From contig JAFRXD010000063.1 in the NCBI GenBank assembly GCA_017441605.1, forward strand, positions 1-64,000: a stretch of DNA of 64,000 bases, in the 5' to 3' direction. How positions within the stretch are numbered: position 1 is the stretch's first letter; every line of letters begins with the position of its first letter. This stretch comes from Thermoguttaceae bacterium. Its GTDB lineage: Bacteria; Planctomycetota; Planctomycetia; Pirellulales; Thermoguttaceae. Position numbers and translations under genes: made by a program. The notes under the pieces are model-generated. The model saw only the letters and a program-made list of their open reading frames with translations, made no database searches and was not told where the DNA came from. Below, piece by piece: positions 17,957 to 25,183 of the stretch.

Positions 17957-18723
17957 CCAACTTAGAACAACCGACTTTGCTTCGTCTTGTCCAAAACCTC
18001 GAGCCCTTCATAGCGTCGGCGATTAAAAGAGAAAGCGAGGCGCTACAGTTCCTGTGCGACGAATTCCAAGTAGATACCATTACCGATTTAAAAAAGAAGA
18101 TCGAGCAACTTCTGAAGGACTATAATGAATTGAGCCGTAACAATAATAATTCTCCCGAACAATTCGCAACTCGGGTCCTGAATTATCGCGAGGCCAAGAA
18201 TAATTCGCTAGCGCCGGAAGAACCGATTGAATCGCTCGTCGACGATTTCAAGAACTTTACGTCGCCGAACATCAAAAAGATTGGTAAAATACTTGGCGTT
18301 AATCTTACGAAAAAAGGGGACGCCGCGGCATTTTCCAATTGGTTGGAAACGGGAATCAAGCCTTCGGAAAGTTCGGTTTCAACGTCCGGCAGAACGTCTC
18401 CTAGAAAGGAATTTATAGAAGCTTCCGTTATCGAAGCTTTGAATATTCGCGATCAAACTACGAAAGAATTAACCGAAGAATCGTCTCTCGCAATTATGGA
18501 AATTGCGGAGTCGGTCTATGCTAAATATAAACTTGTTGGTTTACGCGAGTTTATAATACAATTTGGAATGAGTTCTTCAACTGGAAAGAATAAGACTGAA
18601 CTGATGGCGCAACTTGAAAGCGCTCTTGCGGAAGAAACCATAAGACGAAGTAAAAGTTCCGCCAATCTTGAAGACAATCCGTATCTCGATCTTTTGACCT
18701 TCACTAACAAAACGAATCCCTAG
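17953..18723 (+). CDS. Unknown partner of the ParA-like ATPase
   Basis: A 256-residue hydrophilic, mostly helical protein starting at GTG within the stop of the ATPase gene (AAAGGA seven bases upstream). I do not recognise the family. Residues about 190-225 (LVGLREFIIQFGMSSSTGKN, then KTELMAQLESALAEE) look like a SAP-type helix-extension-helix, a DNA-binding fold. A weaker similar stretch lies near 110 (KILGVNLTKKGD). The middle has an Asn-rich linker (NNNNS). Base composition matches the ATPase gene and not the flanks, so both were probably gained together. A DNA-binding or adaptor partner for the ATPase, playing the part ParB plays elsewhere, is a reasonable guess. Confidence 0.7.
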   Translation: MTNLEQPTLLRLVQNLEPFIASAIKRESEALQFLCDEFQVDTITDLKKKIEQLLKDYNELSRNNNNSPEQFATRVLNYREAKNNSLAPEEPIESLVDDFKNFTSPNIKKIGKILGVNLTKKGDAAAFSNWLETGIKPSESSVSTSGRTSPRKEFIEASVIEALNIRDQTTKELTEESSLAIMEIAESVYAKYKLVGLREFIIQFGMSSSTGKNKTELMAQLESALAEETIRRSKSSANLEDNPYLDLLTFTNKTNP

Positions 18724-18744
18724 TGCAAAAAGGTGCGTTTCAAC

Positions 18745-19881
18745 ATGCGCAATTACCTATCCCGAGACGCCTTAGAAATCCTCCCCCTGTCCGCTCGCGT
18801 CAACAAGCTCGACGTCGAGCGCGACGCGATCGACCCGTCGACTTACCCCGTCGAGCTTAGCGACGACGCTTGGCGCGACGTCGAGAGCGCCGCGAGCGAA
18901 ATCCGCCGCGCCAAAGAACTTGGCGCCGCGCGAATCCTGACTTACGGCGCCCACTCGATCAAGAACGGGCTGGGGCCCGTTCTTGCGCGACTCGTCGAAG
19001 CCGGTTGGCTAACCCATCTTACGACCAACGGCGCCGGCGTGATCCACGACTGGGAGTTCGCGTTCCAAGGAAGGTCGGGCGAGGACGTCAAACGCTACGC
19101 GACCGAGGGGCAATTCGGCATTTGGGACGAAACCGGCAAATATATCAATCTCGCGATTATCGTCGGCGCTTTCAACGGCTTGGGTTACGGCGAATCGGTC
19201 GGCAAAATGGTCTCCGACGAAGGGCTCGAAATCCCTACCGACGAGGAGTTGCTCGATTCGATGATGGCGGCGACCGCGGTCGCGTCGAAAACTCGCGAGT
19301 CCGACTCGTCGATCCTCGATCGAGCCGGCGCCGCGTGCGACCTGCTCGCCGCCAAGCGACGATTCGCCCTCCCCGACGGCAAACTCGCGATTCCTCATCC
19401 AAAGCGAGAATATTCCGTCGCTTATCGCGCCTATCGCGCGGGGGTCCCCTTCGGCTGCTGCCCCATGATCGGGTGCGACATTATCTATACCCACCCCGCC
19501 AATAACTGCGCAGCGATCGGGCGCGCCGCCCAGCGCGACTTCCTCCAATACGCCGATTCCGTCTCGAAACTCGAAGGGGGCGTCTATCTCTCGGTCGGTT
19601 CGGCGGTTCTGTCCCCGATGATCTTTGAAAAGTCCCTATCGATGTCCCGAAATATCGCGCGTCGAAGCGGACGATCGATCAAAGACTTCGCGATTCACGT
19701 CGTCGATTTGGCAAAATCCGCGTGGGACTGGACGCAAAACGGCGAGCCCCCTATGTCCGACCCAGCGTATTACCTCCGCTATTGCAAGACGTTCAGTCGT
19801 ATGGGCGGAAAAATGACCTATTGTAGCGCCGACAACCGCTCCTGGTTCGTTGCGTTGCTCAACGAACTGGAAAAACAATAG
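18745..19881 (+). CDS. Deoxyhypusine-synthase-like protein
   Basis: A 378-residue protein whose central region (HLTTNGAGVIHDWEFAFQG, GQFGIWDETGKYINLAIIVG, GGVYLSVGSAVLSPMIFEKS) recalls the NAD-binding Rossmann-like fold of deoxyhypusine synthase. I cannot find the catalytic Lys region (WGK) of true deoxyhypusine synthases, so the reaction is unknown. Bacteria with such homologues often place them by sugar-kinase or phosphatase genes, as here. I chose ATG at 18745 (AAAGGTG upstream) over the GTG at 18733. It follows the ParA partner gene by 21 bases, suggesting that the ParA pair was inserted between it and the PfkB kinase without breaking the array. Codon use returns to the genome norm. Confidence 0.6.
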   Translation: MRNYLSRDALEILPLSARVNKLDVERDAIDPSTYPVELSDDAWRDVESAASEIRRAKELGAARILTYGAHSIKNGLGPVLARLVEAGWLTHLTTNGAGVIHDWEFAFQGRSGEDVKRYATEGQFGIWDETGKYINLAIIVGAFNGLGYGESVGKMVSDEGLEIPTDEELLDSMMAATAVASKTRESDSSILDRAGAACDLLAAKRRFALPDGKLAIPHPKREYSVAYRAYRAGVPFGCCPMIGCDIIYTHPANNCAAIGRAAQRDFLQYADSVSKLEGGVYLSVGSAVLSPMIFEKSLSMSRNIARRSGRSIKDFAIHVVDLAKSAWDWTQNGEPPMSDPAYYLRYCKTFSRMGGKMTYCSADNRSWFVALLNELEKQ

Positions 19882-19959
19882 TTAAGTTTTCTTCAACCAA
19901 ACGCGAAGCGAGATCGACGCTCGAACTCGAATTCGCGCAATTTATGGAGAGTTATCGTT

Positions 19960-21273
19960 ATGGCTATGAATCGTCGTCAATTCCTCAAGACCTCGGCCCT
20001 CGCCGCGGCGCTTGGGTTCTCCCAATTCCCGTCTCCGTCCATCGCGAGCGCTTTGGGCGCCAATTCCAAACTGCGCGTCGGCGTCGTCGGGATCGAGGGC
20101 CGAGGCGCCGGGAATATCTCCGAGCTAATGGGCGGTTCCAAAGACCTCGTCGAGCTCGCCGCGCTCTCTGACGTCGACGACAAAAACCTCGAAACCCAAG
20201 GGAAAAACTATCCCGACGCCAAGCGTTTCTTCGACTTCCGAACGATGCTCGACGAAATGAAGGACCTCGACGCGCTCCTCGTCAGCGCTCCCGACCACAC
20301 CCACGCCGTCGCCTCGATGGCCGCGATGAAGCGAGGGCTCCCCTGCTTCTGTGAAAAACCGCTCGCCCACGACGTCGCCGAAATCCGCGCGATGCAAAAG
20401 ATCGCCAAGGAAAAGAAGCTCGCGACCCAAATGGGAACCGTCATTCACGCGACCGAAAACTATCGCCGCGTCGTCGAGCTGATCAAGGCGGGCGCGATCG
20501 GCGAAGTTACCGAATGCCACGTCTGGTGCTTTAAAGGCTGGGGCGGATATCCCGAACCGTCCAAAGAAAAATTCGAGGTCCCGAAGAATCTCCACTGGAA
20601 CGAATGGCTTGGACCCGCCCAATGGGTCGATTACAATCCTTGCTACGTCCCCGCTAAGTGGCGCGGATACTGGCCGTTCGGAACCGGCACCTTCGGCGAC
20701 ATGGCGTGCCACCTTATGGATCTCCCCTTCTGGGCTCTCGATCTCAAGTACCCCAAGACGATTTGGGCGACCTGCGATACCGAAATCAGCAAGATGTGCT
20801 GCCCCCTCGACGTCGAGTGCAAGTACGAATTCGAACTTAACGGAAAGACCTTCCCGCTGACTTGGTACGACGGAAAGAAACGCCCCGCGATTATCGAAGA
20901 GCGCAAACTCGAAAACCTCTCGATGGGCGTGATCTTCGTCGGCGAAGAGGGCGTTCTGGAAGCCGATTACGGAACGATCCGACTCTATCCGCAAGACAAA
21001 TTCGACTCCTACAAATGGCCCGAAAAGTCGATTCCGTCCTCCCCGGGACACCATCGCGAATGGATCGACTCGATCGTCGACGGCGGCAAGTCCGAACCGC
21101 TCTGCAACTTCGAGTACTCCGGTCGCCTCGCCGAAGCGGTCCAACTCGGCGCCGTCTCCCTCCGCGCCGGTAAGATCAAGCTGGAATGGGACGCCGAGAA
21201 AGCGGTCGTTACCAACGACAAAGCCGCCAACGATTTCATCTCCACCGAATATCGCGACGGTTGGACGCTCTAA
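19960..21273 (+). CDS. Tat-exported Gfo/Idh/MocA-family oxidoreductase
   Basis: A 437-residue NAD(P)-dependent sugar oxidoreductase. It begins with a Tat signal (NRRQFLKTSALAAALGF) and then the dinucleotide fold LRVGVVGIEGRGAGN. The catalytic-type Lys is in CFCEKPLAHDVAE. The C-terminal domain (HLMDLPFWALDLKYP, then the GVLEADYGTIRLYPQDKF stretch) is typical of the many planctomycete members. It probably acts in the periplasm on sugars released from polysaccharides. The ATG at 19960 has GGAGAG eight bases upstream. It is preceded by 78 bases after the deoxyhypusine-synthase-like gene and followed by a bidirectional terminator. Confidence 0.92.
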   Translation: MAMNRRQFLKTSALAAALGFSQFPSPSIASALGANSKLRVGVVGIEGRGAGNISELMGGSKDLVELAALSDVDDKNLETQGKNYPDAKRFFDFRTMLDEMKDLDALLVSAPDHTHAVASMAAMKRGLPCFCEKPLAHDVAEIRAMQKIAKEKKLATQMGTVIHATENYRRVVELIKAGAIGEVTECHVWCFKGWGGYPEPSKEKFEVPKNLHWNEWLGPAQWVDYNPCYVPAKWRGYWPFGTGTFGDMACHLMDLPFWALDLKYPKTIWATCDTEISKMCCPLDVECKYEFELNGKTFPLTWYDGKKRPAIIEERKLENLSMGVIFVGEEGVLEADYGTIRLYPQDKFDSYKWPEKSIPSSPGHHREWIDSIVDGGKSEPLCNFEYSGRLAEAVQLGAVSLRAGKIKLEWDAEKAVVTNDKAANDFISTEYRDGWTL

Positions 21274-21329
21274 TCGCGTTCCGAAAACAGACTCGCGACT
21301 CGCCTTATAGCGCGTCGCGAGCGTAAAAA

Positions 21330-21364
21330 AGCGCGCTAGAAATTCAAAGAACTTCGAGCGCGCT
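21330..21364. terminator. Bidirectional terminator between oxidoreductase gene and rplS
   Basis: Two copies of the self-complementary AGCGCGCT form an eight-base stem with a 19-base loop, flanked by AAAAAA on the left and CTTTATTTG on the right. A second hairpin, CTCGCGAC/GTCGCGAG, lies just upstream at about 21293-21322. Confidence 0.7.
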
Positions 21365-21393
21365 CTTTATTTGACGGATATATTAAGAACCGA

Positions 21394-21861
21394 TCATTCG
21401 GCGGATTTTTGAGCTTCCGCTTGCTTGGCGGCGGCCGCGGCGCGACGCGCTTGAGCGGCTTTCTTTCCTCGCTTCATCGTCTTGGCGACGGTTTGTTGCG
21501 CGTCCGTTCGCTCCACGCGGCGTTGCGCAAGGCGCGTGGCCTTTCCAACGCGGTCGCGGAGGTAGTACAGCTTGGCGCGACGAACAATAGAGGATCGGAG
21601 AACTTCGACTTTGGCGATGCGCGGGCTGTGAACCGGGAACTTGCGCTCGACGCCTTGACCGGCGACGATGCGACGAACGGTGAACATTTCGCGAACGCCC
21701 GAACCGCTGCGAGCGATCACGACGCCGTTGAAGATTTGAACGCGCTCTTTGTCGCCTTCGAGAATCTTGCAGTGGACGTTGACCACGTCGCCGATTTCAA
21801 AATGGGAAACGTTCTCTTTCTTGGCGCGAGCTTCCACCAAACGAATAAGATCTTGACTCAC
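21394..21861 (-). CDS. rplS: 50S ribosomal protein L19
   Basis: A 155-residue ribosomal protein at the 30S-50S interface. The signature [19 protein letters not shown] and the ending REDxxYYLR type region ([15 protein letters not shown]) are present. The usual length is about 115; here an additional 40-residue Ala/Lys/Arg/Gln-rich tail follows, common in Planctomycetota. It is the last gene of the minus-strand ffh-rpsP-trmD-rplS series and lies 205 bases after trmD. Confidence 0.97.
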   Translation of the reverse strand: MSQDLIRLVEARAKKENVSHFEIGDVVNVHCKILEGDKERVQIFNGVVIARSGSGVREMFTVRRIVAGQGVERKFPVHSPRIAKVEVLRSSIVRRAKLYYLRDRVGKATRLAQRRVERTDAQQTVAKTMKRGKKAAQARRAAAAAKQAEAQKSAE

Positions 21862-22066
21862 GGATAAATTCCTTATTTCTTTGTTTTGTGCTTAAAGGAG
21901 CGCGTTAAAAACTTCCGACATAACCGCGTCGGACTAAAAAGACGATCGAAAGCCGTTTACACTCTTCAAACGACCGCTCGCGAACGAGCGAATATCCGAT
22001 CGACCCGCCTCCTTGACGTCGAAAGGCTTTCGCGTTCAAATCCGGAATCGAGCGATTCCATAACCT

Positions 22067-22777
22067 CTAAACGCCCCGCTCTTCCGACGGGTCGTCGTCC
22101 AGTAAATCCGGACGGCGCGCGAACGTTTTTTCCTTGCGATTGATTTCTCGCCATTTCTCGATCAGCCCGTGATCCCCGCTAAGGAGAATATCCGGAGCGC
22201 TCAGCCCGCGATAAACGCGAGGGCGCGTGTACTGATCCTCTTCTAAAAGGCGATTTCCCGACGAGAACGAATCGAGCGAAGCCGACGTCTCGTCCCCCAA
22301 TACGCCCGGAATCAAACGCATAACAGAATCGATAATCGCCATTGCCGCGACTTCCCCGCCGTTCAAAACATAGTCCCCGATGGAAATTTCGTCGGGTCGG
22401 AGGATATCGACGACTCGCTGATCAAACCCTTCGTAGCGTCCGCACAAGAGGATCAACCGCTCTTCGCGAGCCAGCTCCTCGACGACGCGCTGCGTCAGCG
22501 GTCGACCTTGAGGGGTCAACATAACGAGGCGACCGGGATTGGCGTCGTAAGACCTGACCTCTTCGACGCAGGGCACAACCCTGTCGACTTTCAACACCAT
22601 GCCGGGTCCGCCCCCAAAGGGACGATCGTCCATCGTGTTGTGCTTGTCGTTCGCCCATTGGCGCATGTAGTGCGAGCGGACGTCCAGCAAACCTCGCTCG
22701 ATCGCGTCTTTCAGAATGCTTTCCGAAAGGTATCCCTCGAAAATGCCGGGGAAAAGCGTGATCAAATCGATTCGCAT
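22067..22777 (-). CDS. trmD: tRNA (guanine-N1)-methyltransferase TrmD
   Basis: A 236-residue SPOUT methyltransferase that makes m1G37 in tRNAs with a G at position 36, preventing frameshifts. The N-terminal MRIDLITLFPGIFEGYL, the knot-forming LLCGRYEGFDQRV and EISIGDYVLNGGE, and the Asp-containing PFGGGPGMVLKVD are intact. It lies 56 bases after rpsP on the minus strand. rimM, normally between these two genes, is absent. Confidence 0.97.
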   Translation of the reverse strand: MRIDLITLFPGIFEGYLSESILKDAIERGLLDVRSHYMRQWANDKHNTMDDRPFGGGPGMVLKVDRVVPCVEEVRSYDANPGRLVMLTPQGRPLTQRVVEELAREERLILLCGRYEGFDQRVVDILRPDEISIGDYVLNGGEVAAMAIIDSVMRLIPGVLGDETSASLDSFSSGNRLLEEDQYTRPRVYRGLSAPDILLSGDHGLIEKWREINRKEKTFARRPDLLDDDPSEERGV

Positions 22778-22833
22778 TCGGTCGACTCGGCGTCAAAGCG
22801 ACGACTTCTGTACTCTAACGGTTCGAGCGAACC

Positions 22834-23181
22834 TCATTCGGCGGCGGGAGCGGCGACTTCCGCGACCGGGACGGAACGACGGCGGCTTTGAGCCAAACGT
22901 TCCAAAGCGGCTTTTTGGGCTTCCAGGCAGGTTCCCTTTTCGCCGTACTTCTTAATCAACGTCGCGCACTTGTCGCTCGGTTGGGCTCCGACTCCGATCC
23001 AATACGCGATGCGATCGCCTTTCAGCAACGCGCGAGCGTCGGTCTCGGGAACCAAGGGATCGTAGGTGCCGAGTTCTTCGAGAACTCGACCGTCGCGCGG
23101 ACGACGACCGTCGACGGCGACAATGCGGAAAAACGGACGATGCTTCCGTCCAAACTTTTTCATGCGAATTCTAACGGACAC
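22834..23181 (-). CDS. rpsP: 30S ribosomal protein S16
   Basis: A 115-residue small-subunit protein. The start MSVRIRMKKFGRKHRPFFRI and VAVDGRRPRDGRVLEELGTY are characteristic. The C terminus extends about 30 residues beyond the common core (AQSRRRSVPVAEVAAPAAE). It lies between ffh (224 bases upstream) and trmD on the minus strand. Confidence 0.97.
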   Translation of the reverse strand: MSVRIRMKKFGRKHRPFFRIVAVDGRRPRDGRVLEELGTYDPLVPETDARALLKGDRIAYWIGVGAQPSDKCATLIKKYGEKGTCLEAQKAALERLAQSRRRSVPVAEVAAPAAE

Positions 23182-23405
23182 TTAATATATCTCCTCGTCA
23201 AAAGTTCGATTCGCCTCCAAGACGGCTCCTCGAACGAAATGAAAACTCCGACGACTGCCGGAAACAAACTTGATCGACCACGTCTTCGCCTTGTCGGGAA
23301 CTCGCTCGCTTTGGTTCTTCCTCGCGAGCGCAGCGAGACGAAACGTCGATCCAGCATATATTTAAACGGGCAACGCCCAATTAAATACGATTCGCGCGGC
23401 GACCT

Positions 23406-24884
23406 TTACTTCTTCTTCTTTTTCTTGTCGCGACGCGCCTTCTCCAATTTCTTTCGCTGCGCCTCGCGCTCTTTCGGGGTCAACCGCTTGCCGGTGGAAC
23501 CTTTTTTCGCCGGTCCCATCATTCCGAACGGGTTAGCCGAAACTTGCGCGGTCATCTCTTGAAGCGCGCGCATTCTTCCGACCGAGCCAAGCCCGGAGAA
23601 ATTTTTGACCATTCCCGCCATCTTTTGGTGCATCGAAAGCAACTCGTTGACGCGGGAAACGTCGACCCCCGCGCCCGCCGCGATGCGCCTTTTGCGACGA
23701 GAGTCGATTATGTCGGGATGGCGGCGCTCCTTCGGCGTCATCGAGTCGATAATCCCGCCAACCTTGCGCAACTCCTTGTCGGGGTCGACGTTCAAATCGC
23801 CTAGAATTCCGCTCAAACGCCCCATTCCGGGAATAAGGCTCATAATCTTGCCCATCGATCCGAGCCGCGACGCTTGTTGCATCTGCTTTCGGAAGTCGTC
23901 GAGCGTGAAGAGCCCCTTCTCCATCTGCTCTTGCTGGCGCTTCAGTTCCTCTTCGTCGAACTTCTCCTGCGCCTGCTCGATAAGCGACAACAAGTCGCCC
24001 ATTCCGAGCATTCGGCTCGCCATACGATCCGGATGGAAGTCTTCCAGAGCGTCCAGCGTCTCCCCGACGCCAACGAACTTGATCGGAACCCCGGAGACCG
24101 TCTTGACCGAAAGCGCCGCGCCTCCGCGCGCGTCGCCGTCGAGCTTCGTCAGAATAACGCCGTCCAATTCCAGCGCGTCGTTGAACGCCTTCGCGCTGTT
24201 GACCGCGTCTTGCCCCGTCATCGCGTCGACGACAAAATACACTTGGTCGGGCTGAACCTTGCGCTCGATGAGCTTGAGTTGGTTCATCAGCTCGTCGTCG
24301 ATGTGGAGACGACCCGCCGTGTCGAGAATCACGACGTCGACTCCTTTTTCCTTCGCCTCTTTTAACGCGCGCTTGCAAAGCTCGACCGGGTCTTTCGTCT
24401 CGCGATCAACGTACACGGGAACCCCGAGCTGCGAGCCCAAAACCTCGAGCTGGTCGATAGCGGCCGGACGCTGCAAGTCGGCCGCGACGAACATCGGCTT
24501 GCGCCCCGAATTGAGGATCCGTTTCCCCAACTTGCCGCAAGTCGTCGTTTTACCGGAACCCTGCAGACCGCAGAGCATAATCGTCGCGAACGGCTCTTTG
24601 ACCGGCAAACTCGAGTCGACAGGCCCCATAAGAGCGATCAACTCGTCGTTGACGATCTTGATGATTTGGCGCCGAGGATCTAGCGCCCGGGAAACTTCCG
24701 TTCCAATGAACTTTTCCCGAACCCTCTCGATGAACGCGTTCGCGACTTCGACGCTGGCGTCCGCCTCCAAAAGCGCCTGACGAACTTCGTCGAGCCCCTT
24801 CTTAACGTTCGCTTCGGTGAGCCGCCCCATTCCCGTCATCGAGCGGAACGCGGCGCTAAGCCGATCGGTCAATGATTCAAACAT
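23406..24884 (-). CDS. ffh: Signal recognition particle protein Ffh (SRP54)
   Basis: A 492-residue GTPase that binds SRP RNA and delivers nascent membrane proteins to FtsY. N domain (residues about 1-90), then the G domain with GLQGSGKTTTCGKLG, DTAGR (LDTAGRLHIDDELM) and TKLDGDARGGAALSV. The Met-rich M domain (residues about 300-460) has RRKRRIAAGAGVDVSRVNEL. The C-terminal tail is very Lys-rich (RRDKKKKKK). It is the first gene of the ffh-rpsP-trmD-rplS series, with a promoter at 25046-25073. Confidence 0.97.
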   Translation of the reverse strand: MFESLTDRLSAAFRSMTGMGRLTEANVKKGLDEVRQALLEADASVEVANAFIERVREKFIGTEVSRALDPRRQIIKIVNDELIALMGPVDSSLPVKEPFATIMLCGLQGSGKTTTCGKLGKRILNSGRKPMFVAADLQRPAAIDQLEVLGSQLGVPVYVDRETKDPVELCKRALKEAKEKGVDVVILDTAGRLHIDDELMNQLKLIERKVQPDQVYFVVDAMTGQDAVNSAKAFNDALELDGVILTKLDGDARGGAALSVKTVSGVPIKFVGVGETLDALEDFHPDRMASRMLGMGDLLSLIEQAQEKFDEEELKRQQEQMEKGLFTLDDFRKQMQQASRLGSMGKIMSLIPGMGRLSGILGDLNVDPDKELRKVGGIIDSMTPKERRHPDIIDSRRKRRIAAGAGVDVSRVNELLSMHQKMAGMVKNFSGLGSVGRMRALQEMTAQVSANPFGMMGPAKKGSTGKRLTPKEREAQRKKLEKARRDKKKKKK

Positions 24885-25045
24885 GCGTCAATCCAAAGGT
24901 CCAAGGCGAGCCGTCGCGCAAAACAATGCTCTAATCTCAAAACGAGCGCTTGCGACGGTCGCGCGAACCGCCGACTATTCCCTTTCCGTCCCGAGACGCG
25001 ACGCGACAACGCGTCGAAAAAAAGGGAGGGCGCATAATTTCGTTG

Positions 25046-25073
25046 ATTGTATCGTCAAGACTCGCATTTACAA
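25046..25073 (-). promoter_or_regulatory. Probable promoter of the ffh operon
   Basis: On the minus strand, TTGTAA and TACAAT are separated by 16 bases, leaving a leader of about 155 bases before the ffh ATG at 24884. The surrounding 299-base gap holds no gene. Confidence 0.6.
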
Positions 25074-25183
25074 GGGGGAGACCGCAAATTTTAACAATTT
25101 CTTGCCGGAGTTCACCCCGAAACGACGCCAGCGAAAGCAAGACGTCGTTTTAATCGTTACGACCGTTTTATAACGTCGGTCGC

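Noticed and set aside
16736..18723. ParABS chromosome-partition locus
   Set aside because: There is no ParB domain, no parS-like palindrome was noticed, and the gene context is not near an origin.
20125..21144. A 339-codon open frame on the minus strand
   Set aside because: Antisense to the Tat-exported Gfo/Idh/MocA gene; no ribosome site or domain.
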